The notes under the pieces were generated by a model. That model worked only from the letters and a program-made list of their open reading frames with translations. It was not told the DNA's origin and did not search any database. 64,000 bases of DNA from DASYXT01 sp035934555 (GTDB taxonomy: Bacteria; Verrucomicrobiota; Verrucomicrobiia; Limisphaerales; UBA8199): positions 1 to 64,000 of the forward strand of contig DASYXT010000040.1 in NCBI GenBank assembly GCA_035934555.1, in the 5' to 3' direction. Positions 35,882 to 43,959 of the stretch are shown in pieces (the first letter of the stretch is position 1; each line of letters opens with the position of its first letter). The translations under genes and the position numbers were made by a program.

Positions 35882-36871
35882 TCACCTTCGGGGCCGCACG
35901 ACGCTTTGGGCGGGCGGCGGGGGCCGGCCGAAAAGCACGCCTGAGGGGTATTGTTTGAAGTTGTGGATAGCCTGCTCCAACTCGGCCGAGGTGCGGCGGA
36001 GGTTTTCCAAAGTCTGATTCAGTGAACTTTCATCGACATTTCCAGCGAGTTGGTTCACGTGTTGCAGGGTTTGTTCGAGTTTGGCCGCTGCGGGGCGTAA
36101 CCGCACCAGCAGCTCTTCGGCATCGGCTGACATTTGCGGCAAGCTGCGCCCGGCAAGTTGGTTGGTATTGCCGACAAAATCCTGGAGCCGGTTTGCCACC
36201 CCGCGCAAATCCGTAACAAGAGCTGTCAGATTGCTGCTCAAGCCGGGCAGGTTGATTTCATCCACGTGCTCGACCACATGTTGGACGCCGGCGAGATCTT
36301 TCTGAGCCAGTGCCCCCAGTCCCTGGAAATCCACGCTTTTGAGGTGGGTCGCAATGGAATCCAAAGACGCCATTATCTGACTGAGCTGTGCGGGCGCCGA
36401 GGGGATGTAAATGAACCGGGGTTTCCAGGGAACCCGCAAAGGCGGATACTCAGCGGGGTCTTTCACATACTCCAGCGAGAGAACCGTCGCGCCGGCCAGG
36501 CCCTGAGATTTCACGAGCGCGCGCAACCCCTTATCCACTTCCTTTTGCACCCGTTGGGCAAAGCCCGGTCCAGGGGGAACCATAGCCACCTTCGTGCCCA
36601 CTTCGAAATCCACGACGACATAGCGGGGCTCGATCTGATGATAGATGTTCCACGAAAAATTAATCCGGGTCACCTCCCCCACCGGCACCCCGCGCAACAG
36701 TACCGGCGCCCCGACCGTCAACCCTGCCACGCCCTCCTGCACATATGTTTCTTCGTGCGTTTTGCTCTCAAAAAGTTTGGACCCGCCGAAAACAAACAAC
36801 CCGCCCAGCAACACCAGGACCGCGAAAACAACGAACAAACCCACCTTGAAATCATTGGGGTGGCTGCTCAT
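35882..36871 (-). CDS. mlaD: MCE-domain lipid transport protein (MlaD-like)
   Basis: The 329-residue product has one N-terminal membrane helix (KVGLFVVFAVLVLLGGLFVF), one MCE domain (about 40-125: YVQEGVAGLTVGAPVLLRGV and PVGEVTRINF), and a long helical region (about 165-310) that predicts an extended coiled coil reaching into the periplasm. It should form a hexameric ring or tube on the MlaEF complex and carry phospholipid between inner and outer membranes. It overlaps the mlaF stop by four bases. Confidence 0.88.
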   Translation of the reverse strand: MSSHPNDFKVGLFVVFAVLVLLGGLFVFGGSKLFESKTHEETYVQEGVAGLTVGAPVLLRGVPVGEVTRINFSWNIYHQIEPRYVVVDFEVGTKVAMVPPGPGFAQRVQKEVDKGLRALVKSQGLAGATVLSLEYVKDPAEYPPLRVPWKPRFIYIPSAPAQLSQIMASLDSIATHLKSVDFQGLGALAQKDLAGVQHVVEHVDEINLPGLSSNLTALVTDLRGVANRLQDFVGNTNQLAGRSLPQMSADAEELLVRLRPAAAKLEQTLQHVNQLAGNVDESSLNQTLENLRRTSAELEQAIHNFKQYPSGVLFGRPPPPAQSVVRPRR

Positions 36872-37653
36872 ACGACCTCCGCCTGGCGAATGCCGCCCTC
36901 GGGCTCAGCGTGCCGGTGGAAGAACCGGCGCACCCGGGGATCGGTCGAGTGGTCGCGCAACTCGGCGGGCGCGCCCTCGGCAATAATCGTGCGGCTTTCG
37001 TCATCGACCATAATAACGCGCGACGCGATGGCATAAATGCTCTCCATCTCGTGAGTGATTATGACGAAGGTGATGGCGAAATTGTGCGCCAGTTGAACGA
37101 TCAATTCATCCAGGCCCGCCGAGGTAATCGGGTCCAACCCGACGGAGGGCTCGTCCAGGAACAGGATGCGCGGGTCCAACGCCATCGCGCGCGCCAGCGC
37201 AGCCCGTTTTTGCATGCCGCCGCTCAACTCGGCGGGGACAGTCTGCGCGGCGGTCGCCAACCCAACGAGCTTGAGCTTGGAAAGCACGACCAGGTCCTTG
37301 GCAATTTCCGGCAGCTCGGTGAATTCATCCAGCGGCAGACGAACGTTTTCGAACACCGTCATCGAGCCAAACAACGCGCCGGATTGATAAAGCACGCCGA
37401 AGGTGAGGAGCAAGCGCTGACGCTCAAGCCCGGTCGTTTCAACCAGGTTCTTCCCTTCGATCCAAACTTCTCCACCAAGCGGTGGATTCAAACCGATCAA
37501 ATGCTTAAGCAAAGTGCTCTTGCCGCTGCCGGAACGGCCGACCACGGCCACAATCTCCCCCTCGTGCACCTGAAAGTTGAGATTCTGCAGCACAACGCGC
37601 TCGCCGTAACCTGCTTTCAGGTTCTTCACTTCGATGATGGGTTTGCCAGTCAT
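36868..37653 (-). CDS. mlaF: ABC transporter ATPase (MlaF-like)
   Basis: 261 residues from the ATG at 37653 (MTGKPIIEVKNLKAGYGERV); a longer open frame upstream lies inside mlaE and is ignored. It has Walker A GRSGSGKSTLLKHL, the signature LSGGMQKRAALARAMALD, Walker B ILFLDEPSVGLDP, and the switch His in FVIITHEMESIYAI. It powers the MlaE permease. It overlaps both neighbours by four bases (ATGA junctions), so the operon is translationally coupled. Confidence 0.9.
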   Translation of the reverse strand: MTGKPIIEVKNLKAGYGERVVLQNLNFQVHEGEIVAVVGRSGSGKSTLLKHLIGLNPPLGGEVWIEGKNLVETTGLERQRLLLTFGVLYQSGALFGSMTVFENVRLPLDEFTELPEIAKDLVVLSKLKLVGLATAAQTVPAELSGGMQKRAALARAMALDPRILFLDEPSVGLDPITSAGLDELIVQLAHNFAITFVIITHEMESIYAIASRVIMVDDESRTIIAEGAPAELRDHSTDPRVRRFFHRHAEPEGGIRQAEVV

Positions 37654-38771
37654 GTGAGAAAGTACTGCGCGGCGGAGAAAACGGTGTCGGCGACGATGAT
37701 CAGCAGGATGCAGGCGATCACCGAACGGGTGGTCGAGGCCCCGACCGCACTGGGGCCGGTCCCCGTTTGCAGTCCCCGCAGGCATGCCACCGAGCCGATG
37801 ACCAGCCCGAAGATAGCCGCTTTGCTCAAACCCACAGCGAAATCGCCCATGCCGACGCGGTTGAGAATATGATGGAAAATCATCAAAGGCGGGAACCCCA
37901 GCGAGCGCATCACCAGCATCCCGCCGAGCATGCACATCAACATCCCGAATAGGGTCAGCAGCGGAGTCAATATGATGGCAGCGACAATCCGTTGCAGCAC
38001 CAGGAAACGGACCGGGTCCAACCCCATCGTGGTCAGCGCATCCAGTTCCTCGTTTACCTTCATTGTGCCTAGTTCGGCTGCAAAGGCCGACCCGGAGCGG
38101 CCGGCCAGCAGAATAGCCGTCACCATCGGACCGGTATCCCGCAGCGATGAAAATCCGATCACGTCGGCCAGAAAAATTTGCGCCCCGAACTTAGCCAGTG
38201 GATGGGACGCTTCCAGCACTGTGACGACGCCGGTCAGGACACAGATGACCGCCACGACCGGCAGCGCGTTAGCGCCCGCAGTCTCGATCACGCAGCGCAC
38301 CTCCCGCCAGCGCATGCGCCGCGGCCGAGCCACAGCCTGGGGCAAGGCCCGCATGACGCTGCCGATGAACGCGATCTCGTGGCGCAAACCCTGCCACCAA
38401 CCGCGCACGACCGCGCCCACCTCGACAATCAGCGGGACCTTGGGCGGCGGGTGCGGCCGGTACTGCCGGTAATCTTCCGAGGTAAACGTGTTAAGAATGG
38501 TTTCGGCTTGCTTGTTCAGCCCTTGCAGAACGACCTGCGCCCCTGGCGTCATGCCTCCTTCGGCAAGATAGCGGAGCAACGCCGCGCCAATCCCGCCGGT
38601 GATCTTCACCTCGCTGGCATCAATGGTAAGAGAGCGAGGCGATAACTTCGCGAGCCGCGTTTGCAACTCCTGCCAGCACTTGGCAGTGCTTTGCGCGCTC
38701 AGCCAGCCGCGCAATTTGACGGTCGCGCGACCGGGAGCCTCTTCGCGGACCTCCGCTTCAGCTTCCGGCAT
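37650..38771 (-). CDS. mlaE: MlaE permease with N-terminal STAS domain
   Basis: The 373-residue product joins a STAS domain (about 15-110: ATVKLRGWLSAQST, LTIDASEVKITGGIGAALLR) to an MlaE permease (about 120-373; MLAGRSGSAFAAELGTM-like core as AGRSGSAFAAELGTMKVNEE, and GFSSLRDTGPMVTAILL). In E. coli these are two proteins, MlaB and MlaE. Five to six membrane helices are visible. It is the first gene of mlaE-mlaF-mlaD-lipoprotein, transcribed leftward, and should flip or extract phospholipids at the inner membrane to maintain outer-membrane asymmetry. Confidence 0.9.
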   Translation of the reverse strand: MPEAEAEVREEAPGRATVKLRGWLSAQSTAKCWQELQTRLAKLSPRSLTIDASEVKITGGIGAALLRYLAEGGMTPGAQVVLQGLNKQAETILNTFTSEDYRQYRPHPPPKVPLIVEVGAVVRGWWQGLRHEIAFIGSVMRALPQAVARPRRMRWREVRCVIETAGANALPVVAVICVLTGVVTVLEASHPLAKFGAQIFLADVIGFSSLRDTGPMVTAILLAGRSGSAFAAELGTMKVNEELDALTTMGLDPVRFLVLQRIVAAIILTPLLTLFGMLMCMLGGMLVMRSLGFPPLMIFHHILNRVGMGDFAVGLSKAAIFGLVIGSVACLRGLQTGTGPSAVGASTTRSVIACILLIIVADTVFSAAQYFLT

Positions 38772-38878
38772 GGTCTTGTTCCGATTGAGCGCAGGGCTTG
38801 GGCCGCATTCGTCCGGAACGTTGCCTTTGGCCCCCTCGAAACCAAGTGGGGAATTTGGGTAGTTCCGGACCGGGAAGG

Positions 38879-38998
38879 ACCTACCAGGGATTTGGGCCGA
38901 AAAGGCTGCGGGAGCAGGCGGTGGACTGTTGCCGGCTCAGCTCGGTAATTCACAAGCAGCCGCCGCTTAATGATCCCTCTGATGACCGGGATGCGCAT
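38879..38998 (-). pseudogene. Truncated DUF2071 (YqjF-like) gene fragment
   Basis: The first 40 residues from the ATG at 38998 (MRIPVIRGIIKRRLLVNYRA, then LLPQPFRPK) match the conserved start of DUF2071 proteins, which are normally about 220-250 residues and related to acetoacetate decarboxylase-like folds. After about position 38879 the frame continues into sequence with no family resemblance and then overlaps mlaE. No continuation is visible in the other frames, so the 3' part is probably deleted rather than frame-shifted. Confidence 0.6.
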
Positions 38999-39010
38999 TG
39001 TGGCAGTAAT

Positions 39011-39511
39011 CTAAGCGGCTTGCGCCACCCGTATCAGGTCTCCTGTTCGTATTAATCCTCCGCGAACGACCTCGGCCAAAACGCCCTGGCGGCTATGAAG
39101 CATCCGTTCGCGCAAGCCTTGGCAGATCGCGTCCATTTTCGAGCAAGGGTCGCGCGGAGCGTAAAGCAGCAAGATGGCCTCGCCGATTTCGATTTCACAA
39201 CCAACCAACGTCACCAGGTCTATCCCCGTCGTTTCGATATTCGCGCGCACCATTCCCGGCGCGATCTCTTTTAGCCCCAGCGCCCTGGCGTGTTGCACGA
39301 TTTGCTCACGTTCCATCAACGTCACCTGCCTTCGGCTGGGTTTGCCCGAAGCGCGGCTCACGCGGCCAAAGTAGCGGTTGTCGCCTTCAATGCCTTTGGC
39401 TTCGCGCACCTCAAAGGATGCAACGTTCTCCAAGGGCGCCCCCGGCTCGGGTGGGTGCAAGTGCAACGAGGCAACCAGACCTTGGTTGGAATGTGTTCCC
39501 ACGAGGTTCAT
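39011..39511 (-). CDS. MOSC-domain protein
   Basis: The 166-residue product has the MOSC fold: VREAKGIEGDNRYFGR, RRQVTLMEREQI, VRANIETTGIDLVTLVGCEI (strand pairs) and the conserved Cys in APRDPCSKMDAI. MOSC domains carry sulfur or bind molybdenum cofactor in sulfurase and reductase proteins such as YiiM. This stand-alone form may take part in Mo-cofactor-dependent reduction of N-hydroxylated compounds. Its 3' end lies 13 bases from the DUF2071 fragment, which is on the same strand; no Mo-enzyme is adjacent. Confidence 0.82.
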   Translation of the reverse strand: MNLVGTHSNQGLVASLHLHPPEPGAPLENVASFEVREAKGIEGDNRYFGRVSRASGKPSRRQVTLMEREQIVQHARALGLKEIAPGMVRANIETTGIDLVTLVGCEIEIGEAILLLYAPRDPCSKMDAICQGLRERMLHSRQGVLAEVVRGGLIRTGDLIRVAQAA

Positions 39512-39608
39512 AGCGGGATTGTGCCATGCACGCAGCGCGGATCAATGCTGCTCCGCGCATTCGTAATCCCAACCCGAGTTCGCTTCGCAGGCGCTCGAAC
39601 TCGCTGGC

Positions 39609-40082
39609 TTAGCCGGCAGTGACCTTCCGCCGCAGCAAGCCCCGGTATGCCCCTGCGGCAATCATCCCAAACACCACATGCGTGAAGATCACAGGCACCT
39701 GGTTGCCCACAGCCCAGCGCGGCCAAAGGAGGGAAACGATCAACCAATTCAACAGGTAAAGCACAGCCCCAATCATTCCCCCGACCAGCACCGCCCGGTA
39801 CCGGTGTAAAGCCGCGATGCTCGCCGAAACGATTATGCCATAAACCAGCGACAAACCCAGGTGAACCGCCCACGCGAACGGCAGCGGCAACATCATCCCC
39901 GCCGGCACCGCCCGGCCCATGATCGCTGGGCTGAAGAAAGTTAACGACGCCCACGGGCTGCCCCGCGGGATGATGAGCAAGACCAGGCCGGCGATGAAAC
40001 CTGCCCCCAGCGCCGCTCCCCATTGCAGCCGCCCCGGTGCCACCGCCTCGGCTGGTCGTACCGCCTCATACCCCCTAATCAT
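39609..40082 (-). CDS. Small integral membrane protein of unknown function
   Basis: About 157 residues from the ATG at 40082 (MIRGYEAVRPAEAV), with four hydrophobic helices (GAALGAGFIAGLVLLIIP; FAWAVHLGLSLVYGIIVSAS; AVLVGGMIGAVLYLLNWLIV; VIFTHVVFGMIAAGAYRGLL). The frame allows an upstream start at 40109. I recognise no named family. It lies between the MOSC gene and the subtilase gene on the same strand. An unrelated membrane protein of similar style is found at 60387-61079. Confidence 0.6.
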   Translation of the reverse strand: MIRGYEAVRPAEAVAPGRLQWGAALGAGFIAGLVLLIIPRGSPWASLTFFSPAIMGRAVPAGMMLPLPFAWAVHLGLSLVYGIIVSASIAALHRYRAVLVGGMIGAVLYLLNWLIVSLLWPRWAVGNQVPVIFTHVVFGMIAAGAYRGLLRRKVTAG

Positions 40083-40172
40083 GAGAGAAAGTACTCGTAA
40101 AGGCCCCACTGCGCAAACCGCCTCCGCTCCCCTGCCCCGCTCTACGCTCTACGCTACACGCTCTAACGTCCC

Positions 40173-41555
40173 CTACGGCGCTGGCCTGATCGTCACCCCG
40201 AAGTTGCCGCGCAAGAATGCCTGCGCCTTCTGCGCTGTGGCCTGGTTGGCGTCCATGTAACCGGCCGCCGCACCGCTCAAGTATGCGCTGGAAACCGACG
40301 TGCCCTCGACACCCCAGGTCATGCTACCGAATGGGACCAGGCTATTGCCGGGCGCGCCGAAGGAAATCCAACTCCCGCGGTTGGCATAGGAGGCGAGCTG
40401 CCCCTGGTCAATCGCAGTCACCGCATCGACTTCTGGATACGCAGCCGGGAAAAATGGAGTCGTCACCGGTTGGTTGCCTGCCGCGCCGATTAACAGGATA
40501 CCCTGGCTGGTCGCCTGCTGCACCACCTGGTGCAGATACGGCGCGTCGTCCGCGCTGCCCAGGCTCAGATTGATAATCTGCGCGCCACCGTTGACCGCCT
40601 GCACAATACCGTTCGCCACATCAAATGTGCTGGTGCTCGAATTCGGCCCATAAACATCCACTGGCAGGATTTGCACTGACGTGCTGCCTTTGGTCAGATC
40701 CTGCAGGCTGGTCAAAATCGTTTCAGCCATCGCGGTGCCGTGCGTCGGCGTGTTCGGGTCCAATTGCGCGGCCCCCGCAACCGAGATTTGTTTCTGCACG
40801 AATTGGTCCAGGCCGTTGCCCAGCGGCTGCACCGCGGTATCCACCAGCCCAACAATCACTCGGCCCGTGCTCGGCGGCGCCTTCATCTGTAACTGCGGAG
40901 CGCCCGCCGGCATCGCCATTCCCGACGGTGTCGTCGGCCCATCGATCACATAATTGCTATCGACGGCCGCTACGTCCGGTTGCGAGCCCAGCGTCTGCCG
41001 CGCGGCATCCGCCGCCGCCGCGTCCGCGAATTGCAAGCGATACGCGTTGAGCTTGTCGAGGCGGCCAATCACTTTGGCGCCGAGCAACCGCGCCAGCTCA
41101 TCGATTTTTGCACCCGGTTTCAGCCGAACGATTAATTCGTTGGGGATGATTTTGCCATGCACTTTGGCGTGAACCAATTGAGTCGCCCGTTGGCGGTCGG
41201 TTCGAAAAACAAACAACCGGGAGCTACCGTTGGTCGAAGGCAGCAACGCAAAATTAACATCCCCCAGCAGCAGACCTAGGGCTTCCCCCGGCGGCAAATC
41301 GCTGAATTTGGCAGAAACCGGATGCATCGTTTCCGGCTCGACAAACACCTGCCAGCCAGTGGCCGCCGCAATTTGGCCCAGTACACCTAGCAGATCAGTG
41401 GATTTAATGTCGGCGCTGACGCGGCCCTTTCGAGCGTTCCAATCCAGTGTGTCGGCCGCCCGGCTGGCCTCCAGACCCAGACCCAAAAGCAGCACGAAAA
41501 GCAGGAGCACCTGCCACGCCCGCGTATTGAGGAGCCTTAAAAATGCCGGTTGCAT
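40173..41555 (-). CDS. Secreted S8 subtilase with STN-like N-terminal domain
   Basis: The 460-residue product has a signal peptide (LLLFVLLLGLGLEASRA). Residues about 40-118 look like the short secretin/TonB N-terminal (STN) domain: ADIKSTDLLGVLGQIAAATG and SDLPPGEALGLLLGDVNFAL. Residues about 137-205 resemble an I9-type propeptide. The S8 domain has Asp239 in GRVIVGLVDTAV, His272 in NTPTHGTAMAETI, Asn361 in GAAGNQ and Ser420 in VEGTSVSSAYLSG, so the catalytic set is complete. An STN domain on a subtilase is unusual to my knowledge. Exported protease, target unknown. Confidence 0.82.
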   Translation of the reverse strand: MQPAFLRLLNTRAWQVLLLFVLLLGLGLEASRAADTLDWNARKGRVSADIKSTDLLGVLGQIAAATGWQVFVEPETMHPVSAKFSDLPPGEALGLLLGDVNFALLPSTNGSSRLFVFRTDRQRATQLVHAKVHGKIIPNELIVRLKPGAKIDELARLLGAKVIGRLDKLNAYRLQFADAAAADAARQTLGSQPDVAAVDSNYVIDGPTTPSGMAMPAGAPQLQMKAPPSTGRVIVGLVDTAVQPLGNGLDQFVQKQISVAGAAQLDPNTPTHGTAMAETILTSLQDLTKGSTSVQILPVDVYGPNSSTSTFDVANGIVQAVNGGAQIINLSLGSADDAPYLHQVVQQATSQGILLIGAAGNQPVTTPFFPAAYPEVDAVTAIDQGQLASYANRGSWISFGAPGNSLVPFGSMTWGVEGTSVSSAYLSGAAAGYMDANQATAQKAQAFLRGNFGVTIRPAP

Positions 41556-41859
41556 TGGCCTTTAGAGTGGCATAGTAGCTGCAACATTCAAGCGGGAACG
41601 GAGGGTGATGGGCCGTGAAATCATCGCGGGTCTGGGTCGCTGGCGATTTTTTAGGCCGCCACTCAGCCGGGCCGGCGAGGCAGGTGATCGCCAGGAAATT
41701 CTTTGCATCTTACGTTCTCCAACACCCGCAGGGGTTAAAAGTTGCGACCAAACGCGCGGTGCCTACCGCTTACCTTACCTCAGGGTTACCTCCGGGTTAC
41801 CTCGGGTCCCCCCTACTAATTACTTTACAGCCGGTCCGGCACCCAGCACAGTAAAGATT
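41556..41859. other. Leader region upstream of squalene-hopene cyclase
   Basis: About 300 bases with no convincing gene. It carries a short repeated string (gggttacctc at about 41782 and 41793, plus a shorter cttacctcag just upstream). The frame of the cyclase is open through it, but the translated residues have no resemblance to cyclases. Confidence 0.4.
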
Positions 41860-43920
41860 GTGGATGTCGTAGCTTTGCGTGCGAGCAGCTTAGGGGACAA
41901 ACCACACCCCTCAACCCCCGGGCCAGATTTACCGGGATTCGAAACCGCCATTCGGCGGTCCCAAGCCTATTTGCTGAGCGTCCAGAAGCCCGAGGGCTAC
42001 TGGGTTGGCGAGCTATTTGTCGATGCGACGCTGGTGGCCGACATGATCGCCTTCCACCACTGGGCAGGCAAAATCGACAAAGAGTGGCAACGCAAAGCGG
42101 TAAACCACCTCTTCGAGCGGCAATTACCTGATGGCGGCTGGAATATCTATTACGGCGGCCCGTCGGAAATCAACGCGACCATCAAAGCATATCTGGCGTT
42201 GAAGCTGGCCGGCGTATCCGCAACGGACCCACGCATGCTGCGCGCGCGCGAGGTCGCGCTGGCCCTGGGCGGCGTGCCGCGGATGAACACCTTTTCCAAA
42301 CTATATTTGGCGCTGCTGGGATTATTCCCATGGGACTATGTGCCGACTATTCCGTGCGAAGTGATCCTGATTGGCAAATGGTTTTACGTCAATTTCAACG
42401 AGATGAGCTCCTGGAGCCGCTCGATGCTGGTGCCCTTGGCCATCACCAACCATTTCAAACCCACTCGCCTGCCTCGGCCCAATTTCAACCTCAACGAACT
42501 CTATCCCGAAGGCATCCACCAACGCGACCTGGCGCTCGCGCCCGACCCCGAGCGTGTCACCTGGCGCAATTTCTTCCTCTGGTTGGACCGGCTGCACAAA
42601 TTCGCCGAGTGGTTCGCCCAACACGATATTCATCCGTTTCGCAAACGCGCCTTGAAAAAGGCCGAACAATGGATGCTCGAGCGCTTCGAAGGGACCGACG
42701 GCCTGGCGGCAATCTTTCCCGCGATGCTCAATTCGCTGATCGCCCTTAAGGCGCTGGGGTATCCCGACGACCATCCACAAGTGGTGCGCGCGGAAAAGAA
42801 GCTCAAGGAGCTTGAACACGAGACCGAGGATAATGTGCGCATCGAGCCGTGCTTTTCGCCGGTGTGGGACACCGCAATCGTGCTGATTTGCCTGCATGAG
42901 TCCGGAATCTCCAGTGACGATCCGGCGCTCAAACGCGCCACCGAGTGGATCATGACCAAGGAAATCCGCTTCCGCGGCGATTGGCAGTACAAGAACCCGG
43001 CAAAGGTCGAGCCCAGCGGCTGGGTGTTCGAGTTCGAGAACAAGTGGAACCCGGACGTCGATGATACCGCAATGGTGTTGCTGGCGTTGCGCAAAGTCCC
43101 CACCGACGACCGTCAAAAGCGCGATGAATGCTTCCAGCGCGGCCTGCGCTGGATGATGACCTTCCAATGCAAAGACGGTGGCTGGGCCGCCTTTGATCGA
43201 GACTGCACCAAAGGTGTGTTGGAGAAGGTGCCTTTCGCGGATCATAACGCGATGCTGGACCCCGAGTGCGCGGATATCACCGCGCGGATCCTCGAGTTGC
43301 TCGGCTACGAAGGTTATTCGCTGGACCATCCGCAAGTCCAAAGAGCCTTGCGTTACGTCCGCGAGCACCAGGAAGAGGACGGCTCGTGGTATGGGCGCTG
43401 GGGCGTGAACTATATTTACGGTACCTGGCAGGTGCTGCGCGGCCTGCGCGCCCTCAATCTCGACATGAACCAGCCATGGCTGCTCAAGGCGCGCGATTGG
43501 CTCGAAAGCGTTCAACGCCCCGACGGTGGCTGGGGCGAGCGCTGCAATACCTACGACGACCCCGTCTTCAAAGGCCAGGGCCCAAGCACCGCCTCCCAAA
43601 CCGCTTGGGCGGTCATGGGCTTGTGCGCCTTCGACGACCCCGCTCGCCCGAGCATCGAGCGCGGAATCGAATACCTCGTGCGCACGCAGAATCCCGACGG
43701 CTCCTGGAGCGAAGCCGAGACCACCGGCACCGGGTTCCCGAAAGTTTTTTATCTCAAGTACGACATGTATCGCAATAGCTGGCCGCTGCTGGCGCTGGCC
43801 ACCTATCGCAAATTGCTTCACTCCGCTCGCGCTGACCGCAACGGCGAGGTGGACGGCAAGGTTCGCCCGCTGGAGACCAGCGACCTCAATCCGCGTGAGG
43901 CCACCGCTCGCCAGGAATAG
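41860..43920 (+). CDS. shc: Squalene-hopene cyclase
   Basis: Makes hopene from squalene, the first hopanoid. About 686 residues from a GTG at 41860; the frame is open from 41605, but the added residues are unlike the family, so the start is uncertain. The catalytic acid motif is D399-V-D-D402 in NPDVDDTAMVLLAL. QW repeats include QLPDGGWNIYYGG, QCKDGGWAAFD, QEEDGSWYGRWG, VQRPDGGWGE and TQNPDGSWSE. The N-domain FPWDYVPTIPCEVIL is typical. The enzyme is a monotopic inner-membrane protein. The gene lies just upstream of pyrD; no squalene synthase (HpnCDE) gene is nearby. Confidence 0.92.
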   Translation: MDVVALRASSLGDKPHPSTPGPDLPGFETAIRRSQAYLLSVQKPEGYWVGELFVDATLVADMIAFHHWAGKIDKEWQRKAVNHLFERQLPDGGWNIYYGGPSEINATIKAYLALKLAGVSATDPRMLRAREVALALGGVPRMNTFSKLYLALLGLFPWDYVPTIPCEVILIGKWFYVNFNEMSSWSRSMLVPLAITNHFKPTRLPRPNFNLNELYPEGIHQRDLALAPDPERVTWRNFFLWLDRLHKFAEWFAQHDIHPFRKRALKKAEQWMLERFEGTDGLAAIFPAMLNSLIALKALGYPDDHPQVVRAEKKLKELEHETEDNVRIEPCFSPVWDTAIVLICLHESGISSDDPALKRATEWIMTKEIRFRGDWQYKNPAKVEPSGWVFEFENKWNPDVDDTAMVLLALRKVPTDDRQKRDECFQRGLRWMMTFQCKDGGWAAFDRDCTKGVLEKVPFADHNAMLDPECADITARILELLGYEGYSLDHPQVQRALRYVREHQEEDGSWYGRWGVNYIYGTWQVLRGLRALNLDMNQPWLLKARDWLESVQRPDGGWGERCNTYDDPVFKGQGPSTASQTAWAVMGLCAFDDPARPSIERGIEYLVRTQNPDGSWSEAETTGTGFPKVFYLKYDMYRNSWPLLALATYRKLLHSARADRNGEVDGKVRPLETSDLNPREATARQE

Positions 43921-43959
43921 GGACGGCTGCCCCGGCGAAGCGCCTCCGGCTTCGCGCCC

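Noticed and set aside
37654..37935. 94-residue extension upstream of MlaF
   Set aside because: It is inside mlaE in another frame; the MlaF family starts at MTGKPIIEV.
39541..39610. tRNA-like string with a gctcgaac core
   Set aside because: No cloverleaf with consistent acceptor and anticodon stems could be drawn.
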